The notes under the pieces are model-generated. The model did not search any database. It was not told where the DNA came from and was given only the letters and a program-made list of their open reading frames with translations. Shown here piece by piece: positions 14,572 to 21,588 of a stretch of DNA of 26,726 nt. This DNA comes from Lachnospiraceae bacterium (GTDB lineage Bacteria; Bacillota; Clostridia; Lachnospirales; Lachnospiraceae), in assembly GCA_021199405.1 (NCBI GenBank), contig JAJQID010000038.1, positions 1 through 26,726 on the forward strand, written 5' to 3'. Position numbers and translations under genes: made by a program. Each line of letters opens with the position of its first letter. The first letter of the stretch is position 1.

Positions 14572-15414
14572 ATGATTACCAGTGTGATGAATCCGCAGGT
14601 GAAGCAGGTCTGCGGGTATGTGCAGAGGGCCAGAGAGCGGCGCAGAGACCGGATTTATGTGGTGGAGGGACCCCGGATGTTTGAGGAGGCTCCTCCTGAT
14701 TTTGTGCGGAAGGTTTATGTGACTGAGGAGTTTGTGCAGAAATGCAGGGCAGTTTCGGTCTCGGAAAAACGGGTCGGGCAGGAGGGGAGTTCCCGGAATC
14801 AGATAATTTATGAGAAGCTGCAGTCTGTGGGCTATGAAACGGTATCTCCTCAGGTCATGGAGAAAATGTCGGATACTTCCTCCAATCAGGGCATTCTGGC
14901 GCTCCTTCGGTGGCCGGAATATAGCTGGGAGGGGCTTTTTTCGAAACTGGATGGAGTGTATGTGGTGCTGGAGGATCTGCAGGACCCGGGGAATCTTGGC
15001 ACTGTTTTTCGGACTGCGGAGGGAGCCGGTGTTTCCGGGGTGATCCTGACCGGGGAGACGGCGGATATTTTTAATCCCAAGACGGTCCGGTCGACCATGG
15101 GCAGTATTTACCGGGTGCCTTTTTTATATGAAGCCTCGGCTTTGGCGGCGATCGACAGGCTGAAGAAGCAGGAGATTACCGTATATGCGGCGCATCTGAA
15201 GGGTACAAGGTCCTATGATCGCTTTGATTATACGAAGGGCTGCGCTTTTCTGATAGGAAATGAGGGAAAGGGGCTGCGGGAGGGAACGGCGGCTGTCGCT
15301 GACGAGTATGTCAGGATCCCTATGGCAGGGCAGCTGGAAAGTCTGAATGCGGCGGTAGCGGCGGCTCTTCTGATGTACGAGGCTGCCAGGCAGAAACGCA
15401 CGGTTCCGTTGTAA
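14572..15414 (+). CDS. TrmH/SpoU-family RNA 2'-O-methyltransferase
   Basis: SAM-dependent knotted (SPOUT) methyltransferase that modifies a ribose 2'-OH of rRNA or tRNA. The 280-residue protein has an N-terminal RNA-binding substrate domain (KQVCGYVQRARERRRDRIYVVEGPRM) and a C-terminal SPOUT domain with motif 1 (LEDLQDPGNLGTVFRTAEG), motif 2 (FLIGNEGKGL) and motif 3 (IPMAGQLESLNAAVAAALLMYE). The exact target cannot be read from sequence; proteins of this shape are often annotated as 23S rRNA methyltransferases. ATG at 14572 has AGAGG 5 nt upstream; the GTG at 14566 overlaps that site. It starts 9 bp after pfkA, so it is probably co-transcribed. Confidence 0.92.
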   Translation: MITSVMNPQVKQVCGYVQRARERRRDRIYVVEGPRMFEEAPPDFVRKVYVTEEFVQKCRAVSVSEKRVGQEGSSRNQIIYEKLQSVGYETVSPQVMEKMSDTSSNQGILALLRWPEYSWEGLFSKLDGVYVVLEDLQDPGNLGTVFRTAEGAGVSGVILTGETADIFNPKTVRSTMGSIYRVPFLYEASALAAIDRLKKQEITVYAAHLKGTRSYDRFDYTKGCAFLIGNEGKGLREGTAAVADEYVRIPMAGQLESLNAAVAAALLMYEAARQKRTVPL

Positions 15415-15430
15415 AAAAATAAAAAAGGGG

Positions 15431-15459
15431 TTTACAAAAGGAAAATAATGGTGTATAGT
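15431..15459 (+). promoter_or_regulatory. Promoter of the 30-codon ORF
   Basis: TTTACA at 15431-15436, 17-nt spacer, TATAGT at 15454-15459. Transcription would start near 15466, about 43 nt before the short ORF. Confidence 0.7.
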
Positions 15460-15508
15460 AGCCGTTGGTGATATCAGGATTGGAAATAGAAAGAAAGGAG
15501 GCAGTCAG

Positions 15509-15601
15509 ATGTTCAACACAGTCGGAATCACAGCAAGAGATCATGCTTTTGCGGGAAATGTTGTATATATGCTGACGGCCTGCCGGGAGGATATTTTCTG
15601 A
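15509..15601 (+). CDS. Candidate 30-residue leader peptide upstream of the ABC exporter pair
   Basis: ATG at 15509 is preceded by AAAGGAGG, the best Shine-Dalgarno in the window, at 7 nt. The peptide begins MFNTVGITARDHAFAG and ends LTACREDIF. A good promoter lies upstream and a strong terminator starts 31 nt after its stop. GCAGTCAGA (15501-15509), between the Shine-Dalgarno and the start codon, is exactly complementary to TCTGACTGC (15643-15651) in the 3' arm of that terminator. The layout resembles the bmrB leader peptide that controls bmrCD in Bacillus subtilis by ribosome-mediated attenuation; no sequence similarity to BmrB is claimed. It could also be a free-standing small protein or small RNA. 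Confidence 0.6.
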   Translation: MFNTVGITARDHAFAGNVVYMLTACREDIF

Positions 15602-15632
15602 CTCTGAGAGAACGGAGATTTATGGAATGATT

Positions 15633-15662
15633 CCGCAGTCTGTCTGACTGCGGTATTTTTTT
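15633..15662 (+). terminator. Intrinsic terminator after the 30-codon ORF
   Basis: CCGCAGTC (15633-15640) pairs perfectly with GACTGCGG (15646-15653) around a 5-nt loop; a T-run follows at 15656-15662. Its 3' arm has an alternative perfect partner at 15501-15509. Confidence 0.88.
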
Positions 15663-15675
15663 GCTTTGAGTGCGG

Positions 15676-15714
15676 GAAGCGCTGGCTGAAGGAAAATGCC
15701 GGCGCTTCTTTTTT
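15676..15714 (+). terminator. Second intrinsic terminator upstream of the ABC exporter
   Basis: An 11-bp stem (15676-15686 with 15698-15708, one G-U) is followed by six Ts at 15709-15714. Together with the 15633 terminator it separates the short transcription unit from the ABC genes. Confidence 0.85.
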
Positions 15715-15739
15715 ACTATAAAAGTGTTCTCAATAGCCA

Positions 15740-15887
15740 GGCTTGAGCCGTGCTTGCACGGCTAAGAGCATGGATATTAGAGGACCTGACCTGTATGAGC
15801 AAGTAGCCATTTTCCGAAGGAAAATGAGCTGCAAAGCATGCCCTACGGGTAGGATTGCGAATGCAGGCAGCGATTGCGAAGCAATCG
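15740..15887 (+). repeat. Palindromic intergenic repeat element, copy A
   Basis: A string of near-perfect hairpins: AGCCGTGC/GCACGGCT (15746-15763), CATTTTCC-GAA-GGAAAATG (15808-15826), CCC-TAC-GGG (15841-15849) and CGATTGC-GAA-GCAATCG (15871-15887). The block 15795-15829 recurs on the minus strand at 9857-9823 with 31 of 35 identities, including a compensatory C-G to T-A change in the hairpin stem (15814/15820). The module 15838-15851 recurs at 26133-26146 on the other strand. With the short ORF unit and its two terminators, this accounts for the 501-bp gap 15415-15915; no clear ABC promoter is visible. Confidence 0.65.
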
Positions 15888-15915
15888 ACTTTTATCTGTT
15901 GTGGAAAGGGGTTTT

Positions 15916-17634
15916 ATGAAGCAATTATTAAAATATATGGTGAAATACTGGTACCTGTACCTTTTTGCGGGCGCGTCTCTGATTCTGGGTGTAGTGATGG
16001 ATGTGGCGACGCCTCTGATTACAGAAAGGATCGTGGATGATGTGATTCTGGGCGGGCGCAGGGAGCTGCTGACATCGCTGCTTGTTCTTTTGCTGGTGCT
16101 GGGGATCGGGAAGGGTATTTTCAAATATCTGGAAGAATTTACCGGGGATGTGATCGGCGTCAGCGTGGGAAGAGATATCCGCCGGGACTTATTTGACCAT
16201 ATTGAAAAAATGTCCGTGGGCTTCTTTGATCGGTTCGGCGTGGGCGAGCTGATGAGCAGGATTGGTCGGGATGTGGACCGGGTCTGGGATGCTGCGGGCT
16301 ATCTGGGGCTTTTGTGCGTGGAGGCCATTGTTCATACTATATTTGTGATTGTCTGTATGCTGCGGATCAGCCCTGTGCTGACGCTGATTCCTCTGTGCAT
16401 TATGCCCATTGTGGCCGGCATCGCCATTCATCTGGAGAAAAAGCTGGACAAAGGATACGATGAGCTGAGCGAGATTACGGCGGAATTAAACACCGTGGCG
16501 GAGGAGAATCTGGCGGGGGTCCGCACAGTCAAGGCTTTTTCCAGAGAGGATTATGAGATGGAAAAGTTCCGGCGCCATAACGGCAAATATTATGACCGGA
16601 ATATGGCTATCGACAGAGCGATGGCCAACAACGATACTGCTATTTCCTTTCTGACAAAGCTGTTGCTGGTGCTGAGTGTGGCTGCGGGCGGCATTCTGGT
16701 AGTGTGGGATAAAATAACGCTGGGGCAGCTCAGCGCTTTTATGGGTTATGCCAACAATATTGTCTGGCCCATGGAAATCCTGGGCTGGGTCACCAATTCT
16801 CTGGCGGCGGGACTTGCCAGCATGAAGAAGATCAACCGGATTATGGAGGAAAGCTCTCAGCTGCCTGAGGCAGATAATCCCGTAAAGCCGGAGAGAATAG
16901 AAGGGAATGTGCACTTTGAGCATGTGGATTTTCAGGTGCAGGGCAGAGAAATTCTGTCGGATGTAAGCTTCGATCTGCCTGCGGGAAAGACGCTGGGAGT
17001 CATGGGCATGACCGGCTCCGGCAAGACCACGCTGGTGCAGCTTTTGCAGCGCCTGTATGATGTGACCGGCGGCGCGATTTTTGTCGACGGTGTTGATATC
17101 AGGGAAATGGATATTCACGCGCTGCGGGAGAGCCAGGCGGTGATTTCTCAGGATGTGTTCCTGTTTTCGGATACAGTGCAGGACAATATGGCCGTAGGCA
17201 GACGCAGGGAGGTGGAACAGCTGGAAATTGTGCCGGCGAGCCGGGCGGCGGACGCGGACGAATTCATTCAGAGGCTGCCTCAGAAATATAGTACGGTCAT
17301 CGGAGAGCGGGGCGTTGGTCTGTCCGGCGGGCAGAAGCAGCGCATCAGCATGGCAAGAGCTTTTGTGCGGAAGGCTCCCATTCTGATACTGGACGACGCC
17401 ACATCGGCTCTGGATATGGAGACGGAGCGTCAGGTACAGAAAAATCTGAACCAGATGGAGGGAATGACGAAAATCATTATCGCCCACAGAATTTCCTCTG
17501 TCAGAAATGCAGATGAAATTATTGTGCTGCAGGAGGGCAGGATTGCGGAGCGGGGAACCCATGAAAGTCTGCTGGCGCTTAAAGGGCAATATTATGAGAC
17601 TTATATGGCGCAGTACGGGGAGATTTCAGCGTAA
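15916..17634 (+). CDS. ABC exporter half-transporter, subunit with degenerate ATP site (BmrC/TM287-like)
   Basis: Membrane exporter subunit of 572 residues: an N-terminal six-helix ABC type 1 domain (about 1-300) and a nucleotide-binding domain (about 330-572). Walker A is GMTGSGKTT at 364-372, the Q-loop is VISQDVFLFSD, the signature LSGGQ at 469-473 is canonical and His524 is present. After Walker B the catalytic glutamate is replaced by aspartate (LILDDATSALD, Asp494), the hallmark of the degenerate-site subunit of heterodimeric multidrug exporters. ATG at 15916 is preceded by AAAGGGG; an in-frame ATG at 15874 would start inside the repeat element and is rejected. It pairs with the gene 30 bp downstream. 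Substrate unknown; drugs or peptides are likely from the family. Confidence 0.93.
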   Translation: MKQLLKYMVKYWYLYLFAGASLILGVVMDVATPLITERIVDDVILGGRRELLTSLLVLLLVLGIGKGIFKYLEEFTGDVIGVSVGRDIRRDLFDHIEKMSVGFFDRFGVGELMSRIGRDVDRVWDAAGYLGLLCVEAIVHTIFVIVCMLRISPVLTLIPLCIMPIVAGIAIHLEKKLDKGYDELSEITAELNTVAEENLAGVRTVKAFSREDYEMEKFRRHNGKYYDRNMAIDRAMANNDTAISFLTKLLLVLSVAAGGILVVWDKITLGQLSAFMGYANNIVWPMEILGWVTNSLAAGLASMKKINRIMEESSQLPEADNPVKPERIEGNVHFEHVDFQVQGREILSDVSFDLPAGKTLGVMGMTGSGKTTLVQLLQRLYDVTGGAIFVDGVDIREMDIHALRESQAVISQDVFLFSDTVQDNMAVGRRREVEQLEIVPASRAADADEFIQRLPQKYSTVIGERGVGLSGGQKQRISMARAFVRKAPILILDDATSALDMETERQVQKNLNQMEGMTKIIIAHRISSVRNADEIIVLQEGRIAERGTHESLLALKGQYYETYMAQYGEISA

Positions 17635-17664
17635 AAGGGACAATGACAGGAAAGGAATTCATAT

Positions 17665-19440
17665 ATGGCAGTCAACACATATAAACAAAATGAGCAGCTG
17701 CAGGCTGCAAAAAAGAGCGCCACGCTGGTTCGGATGTTCAGCCGCCTTCTGGATTATAAAAAAGAGGTGGCGGGCGTGCTGCTTTTGCTGCTTGTCACAG
17801 TCAGCGTGACGCTCGTCAATCCTCTGATTATCGAGAGAGCGGTGAATGTGGAGGTCCCGGAGAAAAATGTGCGGGGGCTGATCGGGCTGGCAGTCTTTGC
17901 CGTGGTTATCAATGTAATCTGGCTTGTGGGCACCAGAGTCTACAAAATCATCATGGCCCGGATATCCAATCGGATTGTGCTGGATATCCGGGAGGAAATG
18001 TACGCCCATATTCAGACTCTGGGACTGTGCTTTTTTGACTCCAGGGCCACCGGAAAAGTTCTGTCCAGAATCATCGGGGATGTGGATTCCTTAAAGGATG
18101 TGCTCAGCAGCAGCGTGACAACCCTGATTCCGTCTTTTTTTACCATCATCGCGGTATCCGTGATTATGCTGGTGAAAAGTCCGGCGCTGGCGCTGGCCGC
18201 CTTTGCCACATTGCCCTTTCTGGCGGCGGGCGTGTTTGTGACCATGATTGTCGGCCACAGGCGCTGGCAGGAGGAGAAGCAGAAGAAGTCCAATATCAAT
18301 GCCTACGTGCATGAAAATTTTTCCGGAATCCGGATCATTCAGAGCTTTAACGCGGAGGAAGAATCCAGGGAGACCTTTCGCAGGGTGGTGGAGGAGCACC
18401 GCAGGGCGTGGATTGGAGCTGTTTTTGTGATGGACGGGGTCAGCCCGATTATTGATGTGACCTGGGCGGTGGGGAGCTTCCTCCTCTATTATATCGCGGT
18501 CAGCGCTCTGGGGATGGGGGAGACACAGGTGGGTACCATTCTGGCCTTTTCTACCTATTTAAGTATGTTCTGGAGCCCCATCCGGAATCTGGCCAGCCTT
18601 TATAATCAGATCGTCAATAATCTGGCCGGTGCGGAGCGTATTTTTGAGATTATGGATCAGGAGCCGGAGATTCGTGACAGCGAGGGAGCCTATGAGCTGC
18701 CTCCCATTGAGGGCAGGGTCGTATTCGACCACGTGGACTTCGCCTATCCGGATGATCCCGGGACACCGGTGCTGACGGATTTAAGCTTTGACATCGCGCC
18801 GGGCAGCACCATCGCACTGGTGGGACCTACTGGGGCGGGAAAGACCACGATCACAAATTTAATCGCCAGATTTTACGATGTGACCGGCGGGGAAATCTGC
18901 ATTGATTCTCATCCGGTCAGTGCAGTGACCGTCAAAAGTCTGCGCAGTCAGATGGGCATTATGACCCAGGAGAATTTCCTCTTTTCGGATACAGTCCGGG
19001 AGAATATCCGCTATGGAAAGCTGGACGCTACGGAGGAGGAAATTGTGGCCGCGGCCAAAGCGGTGGGCGCCCATGAATTTATCATGAAAATGGAAAAGGG
19101 CTATGACACGAAGCTGGACGGAACCGCCAGTCTGTCCGTGGGACAGCGCCAGCTCATTGCCTTTGCACGCACCCTTTTGAGCGAGCCGCGTATTCTGATT
19201 CTGGATGAGGCCACCTCCAGCATTGACACTCACACGGAGCTGATGGTGCAGCGGGGTATTGCTGCCCTTCTGAAAGGCCGCACCTCCTTCGTGGTGGCGC
19301 ACCGTCTTTCTACTATTAAAAAAGCGGATCAGATTTTTGTCATTGATGAACAGGGGATTCAGGAGCGGGGCACTCACGAGGAATTATTACGGAAAAAAGG
19401 AGAATATTACAAACTTTATCAGGCTGCCTGGGAGGAATAG
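17665..19440 (+). CDS. ABC exporter half-transporter, subunit with the catalytic Walker B (BmrD/TM288-like)
   Basis: 591-residue partner of the preceding protein. The type 1 membrane domain occupies about residues 25-330. The nucleotide-binding domain has Walker A GPTGAGKTT at 387-395, Q-loop IMTQENFLFSD, Walker B LILDEATSSID with the catalytic Glu515, and His546. Its signature is LSVGQ (490-494) instead of LSGGQ. In the heterodimer this altered signature faces the Asp494 site of the partner, so one composite ATP site is degenerate on both sides and the other (this Walker B with the partner's LSGGQ) is canonical. AAAGGA precedes the ATG at 17665; spacing to the upstream stop is 30 bp, consistent with one operon. 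Confidence 0.94.
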   Translation: MAVNTYKQNEQLQAAKKSATLVRMFSRLLDYKKEVAGVLLLLLVTVSVTLVNPLIIERAVNVEVPEKNVRGLIGLAVFAVVINVIWLVGTRVYKIIMARISNRIVLDIREEMYAHIQTLGLCFFDSRATGKVLSRIIGDVDSLKDVLSSSVTTLIPSFFTIIAVSVIMLVKSPALALAAFATLPFLAAGVFVTMIVGHRRWQEEKQKKSNINAYVHENFSGIRIIQSFNAEEESRETFRRVVEEHRRAWIGAVFVMDGVSPIIDVTWAVGSFLLYYIAVSALGMGETQVGTILAFSTYLSMFWSPIRNLASLYNQIVNNLAGAERIFEIMDQEPEIRDSEGAYELPPIEGRVVFDHVDFAYPDDPGTPVLTDLSFDIAPGSTIALVGPTGAGKTTITNLIARFYDVTGGEICIDSHPVSAVTVKSLRSQMGIMTQENFLFSDTVRENIRYGKLDATEEEIVAAAKAVGAHEFIMKMEKGYDTKLDGTASLSVGQRQLIAFARTLLSEPRILILDEATSSIDTHTELMVQRGIAALLKGRTSFVVAHRLSTIKKADQIFVIDEQGIQERGTHEELLRKKGEYYKLYQAAWEE

Positions 19441-19528
19441 TGGGGGACAGAACCTTTCGTTTCCCGAAAAAAATGGTCGAAAAAGTGGCTGCTGTGGGGC
19501 GTGCTCCCATCAAATTTGCAAAAAAAGC

Positions 19529-19557
19529 TTGACAACTATATATTTCTCTGTTAATAT
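19529..19557 (+). promoter_or_regulatory. Promoter of the cell-wall hydrolase gene
   Basis: Perfect TTGACA at 19529-19534, 17-nt spacer, TAATAT at 19552-19557, giving a 5' UTR of about 90 nt. Confidence 0.8.
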
Positions 19558-19581
19558 AGCACCTAATCAACTCTTAATAAT

Positions 19582-19598
19582 TGTAACAAATTTGTAAT
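19582..19598 (+). promoter_or_regulatory. WalR-type binding box
   Basis: TGTAAC-AAATT-TGTAAT is an exact match to the WalR (YycF) consensus of two TGTWAH half-sites separated by five bases. It lies about 18-34 nt downstream of the predicted transcript start, in front of a cell-wall hydrolase gene, the typical class of WalR target. The position would suit repression of the 19529 promoter, or activation of a weaker promoter further downstream. Confidence 0.5.
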
Positions 19599-19653
19599 AA
19601 TTTTTCACAAGTTCGTTATCAATGACGGAACAGTCATAAAAAAGAGTGATGTT

Positions 19654-20772
19654 ATGGAGGAAAAAAAGGTGTTAAAGCGAAAGCCAATGCTTACGGTAGC
19701 CGGAATACTTTTACTGCTGGCTGCCCTGACGCTAACGGTTCGGATGAACACAAAAACAGAGGCTCATACGGCGGATGTGAGTACCGTGGAGATTGCGGGA
19801 GTCAAAAGCCAGATGGGGAGCCTGAACAGCGGAGTTGCCGCAATTTTAACTCCCGCTTATACAACAGAGAGCGCTCAGGTGCTGAGCGTACGAACTGAGG
19901 AAGAGGAAAATACCTACGAGCTGGTCATGGTCAATGTGAGCAATACCCTGAATGTCAGGGAGGAGCCCTCGGAGGACGCTCTGGTGGTAGGCAAGATGTA
20001 CAAGGACTGCGGAGGCATTGTCCTGGAGAGAAAGGACGGCTGGACAAAGCTGCAGAGCGGCAATCTGACCGGCTGGGCCAAGGATGAGTACTTATTATTT
20101 GGAGATGAGGCGAAGGCTCTGGCCGATGAAGTAGGCTATCCTGTAGCTGTGGTAACGACGAACGCACTTCGGGTGCGGGCGGAAGCGAGCGTGGACGCAG
20201 AGGTGTTGGGCTATGCGGCGCAGAATGAGGAACTGACGGTGGTCAGCGAGGTGGATTCAGACTGGCTGTGTGTGGAATATGGCAGCAGCCTGGGGTACAT
20301 TCTCAGGGAATATGTGTCAGAGGAATATGAGGTCGACAACGGTGAGACCCTCGATGACATTACTGAACGGGAGATGAAGGAAGCTGCTGACAAGAAGAAG
20401 CTGGTGACCTACTATGGATCCATGTCGGCCAGCGATTATGAGCGTCTTCTGCTGGCAGCCCTGATTTACTGCGAGGCCGGCGGAGAGAGCTATGAAGGAA
20501 AGTTGGCAGTGGGCGCGGTGGTGTGCAACCGTGTGAGAAGCAGCGGTTACCCCAATACTCTGCAGGGCGTAATTTACGCTTCCGGACAGTTTACACCGGC
20601 TAAGAGCGGACGTCTGGATCAGGTGATGATGAACGGCAATATTCCGCAGAGCTGCTATGACGCGGCCGAGGAGGCGCTGTCGGGCTACACCAACGTGGGC
20701 AGTGCTGTCCGGTTCCGCACCAATAACGGCACCATCGACGGCGTTGTGATCGGGAATCATGTATTTTATTAA
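19654..20772 (+). CDS. Secreted cell-wall hydrolase: two SH3 domains plus SleB-type catalytic domain
   Basis: A 372-residue exported protein acting on peptidoglycan. Basic residues 4-10 and hydrophobic residues 13-30 form a signal peptide or anchor. Two bacterial SH3 domains follow (about 90-150, with NTLNVREEPSEDALVVGKM and DGWTKLQ; and about 165-228, with NALRVRAEASVDAEVLGYA). Residues 255-372 are a Hydrolase_2 / SleB-like domain: LLAALIYCEAGGESYEGKLA with the probable catalytic Glu274, VGAVVCNRVRSSGYPNTLQGVIY, and FTPAKSGRLD near the end. In this family the domain is a spore-cortex or vegetative lytic transglycosylase; the SH3 repeats favour a vegetative wall enzyme. It has its own promoter, a WalR-type box and a terminator, so it is monocistronic. 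Confidence 0.92.
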   Translation: MEEKKVLKRKPMLTVAGILLLLAALTLTVRMNTKTEAHTADVSTVEIAGVKSQMGSLNSGVAAILTPAYTTESAQVLSVRTEEEENTYELVMVNVSNTLNVREEPSEDALVVGKMYKDCGGIVLERKDGWTKLQSGNLTGWAKDEYLLFGDEAKALADEVGYPVAVVTTNALRVRAEASVDAEVLGYAAQNEELTVVSEVDSDWLCVEYGSSLGYILREYVSEEYEVDNGETLDDITEREMKEAADKKKLVTYYGSMSASDYERLLLAALIYCEAGGESYEGKLAVGAVVCNRVRSSGYPNTLQGVIYASGQFTPAKSGRLDQVMMNGNIPQSCYDAAEEALSGYTNVGSAVRFRTNNGTIDGVVIGNHVFY

Positions 20773-20837
20773 GGAACGTTCCCGGAAAGCGGATACGAGA
20801 AATTTTTAACCGGAAATGGAAATACAACAGTTGCGCC

Positions 20838-20883
20838 AAAAAGGCAGGCTGCGGCAGGAAAAAAGCTGCAGCCTGCCTTTTTT
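20838..20883 (+). terminator. Intrinsic terminator of the cell-wall hydrolase gene
   Basis: AAAAAGGCAGGCTGC at 20838-20852 pairs with GCAGCCTGCCTTTTT from 20868, with two more G-C pairs within the loop, and ends in six Ts. Confidence 0.92.
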
Positions 20884-20963
20884 ATAATGAAATATCCGTG
20901 ACAGGAAAATAAAACGGACATGAACTTTCACAGGTTTTCCATGAATATGTATATAAACTGTAA

Positions 20964-20992
20964 TTGAAAAATAAGAATGCCTATGTTACAAT
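20964..20992 (+). promoter_or_regulatory. Promoter of the NfeD-SPFH operon
   Basis: TTGAAA at 20964-20969, 17-nt spacer, TACAAT at 20987-20992. Confidence 0.65.
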
Positions 20993-21058
20993 CATTTCAG
21001 CTTAATCAGGAAATCCGGAAGGGTTATGTTTTGAAAATGGCGAAGAAAGGAGGACGTC

Positions 21059-21511
21059 ATGGAAATCTTTCAGTGGATTGCGCAAAATTCCGTGATCTTC
21101 TGGCTGCTCATGGTTGTGGTGCTGCTGGTGTTGGAGCTGCTCACGCTGGGGCTGACCACCATCTGGTTCGCCTTCGGGGCGCTGGTTGCCATGGCTCTGG
21201 CCGCCGCGGGAAGTCCGTTCGCACTGCAGTTTGGCGTTTTCGTGGTGAGCTCGCTGCTGGTCATGGGGCTGGTGCGGAATGTGGCTCTGGAGCATTTCAA
21301 TAAGGACCGGGCCCGAACCAATGTGGACGCCCTGGTCGGGCAGAAGGCCATTGTGACTGAGAGAATCAGCAATGTCAGGGCTCAGGGACAGGCAGTGTTG
21401 AACGGCATGGAATGGACTGCCCGGAGTATGACAGAGGAAGAGATCGAGGAGGGCGCGGTCGTAGTTGTGAGAAACGTCAGCGGAGTGAAGCTGATTGTGG
21501 AGAAGGAATAG
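21059..21511 (+). CDS. NfeD-like membrane protein (short form)
   Basis: 150-residue membrane protein. Residues about 12-80 contain three closely packed hydrophobic segments (VIFWLLMVVVLLVLELLTLGL; IWFAFGALVAMALAAAG; LQFGVFVVSSLLVMGLV). Residues 90-150 form the small beta-barrel (OB-fold) typical of NfeD: VDALVGQKAIVTERISN, GQAVLNGMEWTARS, GAVVVVRNVSGVKLIVEK. The ClpP-like protease domain of long NfeD proteins is absent. NfeD proteins are encoded beside SPFH/stomatin genes and are thought to act with them in membrane microdomain organisation or quality control; the gene 78 bp downstream is such a partner. AAAGGAGG precedes ATG 21059. Confidence 0.9.
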   Translation: MEIFQWIAQNSVIFWLLMVVVLLVLELLTLGLTTIWFAFGALVAMALAAAGSPFALQFGVFVVSSLLVMGLVRNVALEHFNKDRARTNVDALVGQKAIVTERISNVRAQGQAVLNGMEWTARSMTEEEIEEGAVVVVRNVSGVKLIVEKE

Positions 21512-21588
21512 GGAACCGTTGGCGGAGCCTGGATTCGTTTTTTACAGGCGGATTTAAGCACAGGTTTTATTATGAGAAGGAGTTTCAT

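Noticed and set aside
15874..15915. Longer in-frame start for the first ABC subunit
   Set aside because: It starts in the repeat element next to a hairpin and has no ribosome binding site; ATG 15916 has AAAGGGG.
21412..21588. Upstream extension of the SPFH gene
   Set aside because: It overlaps the end of nfeD in another frame and is a low-complexity Arg/Gly reading; the ATG at 21589 has AAGGAG and starts the membrane segment.
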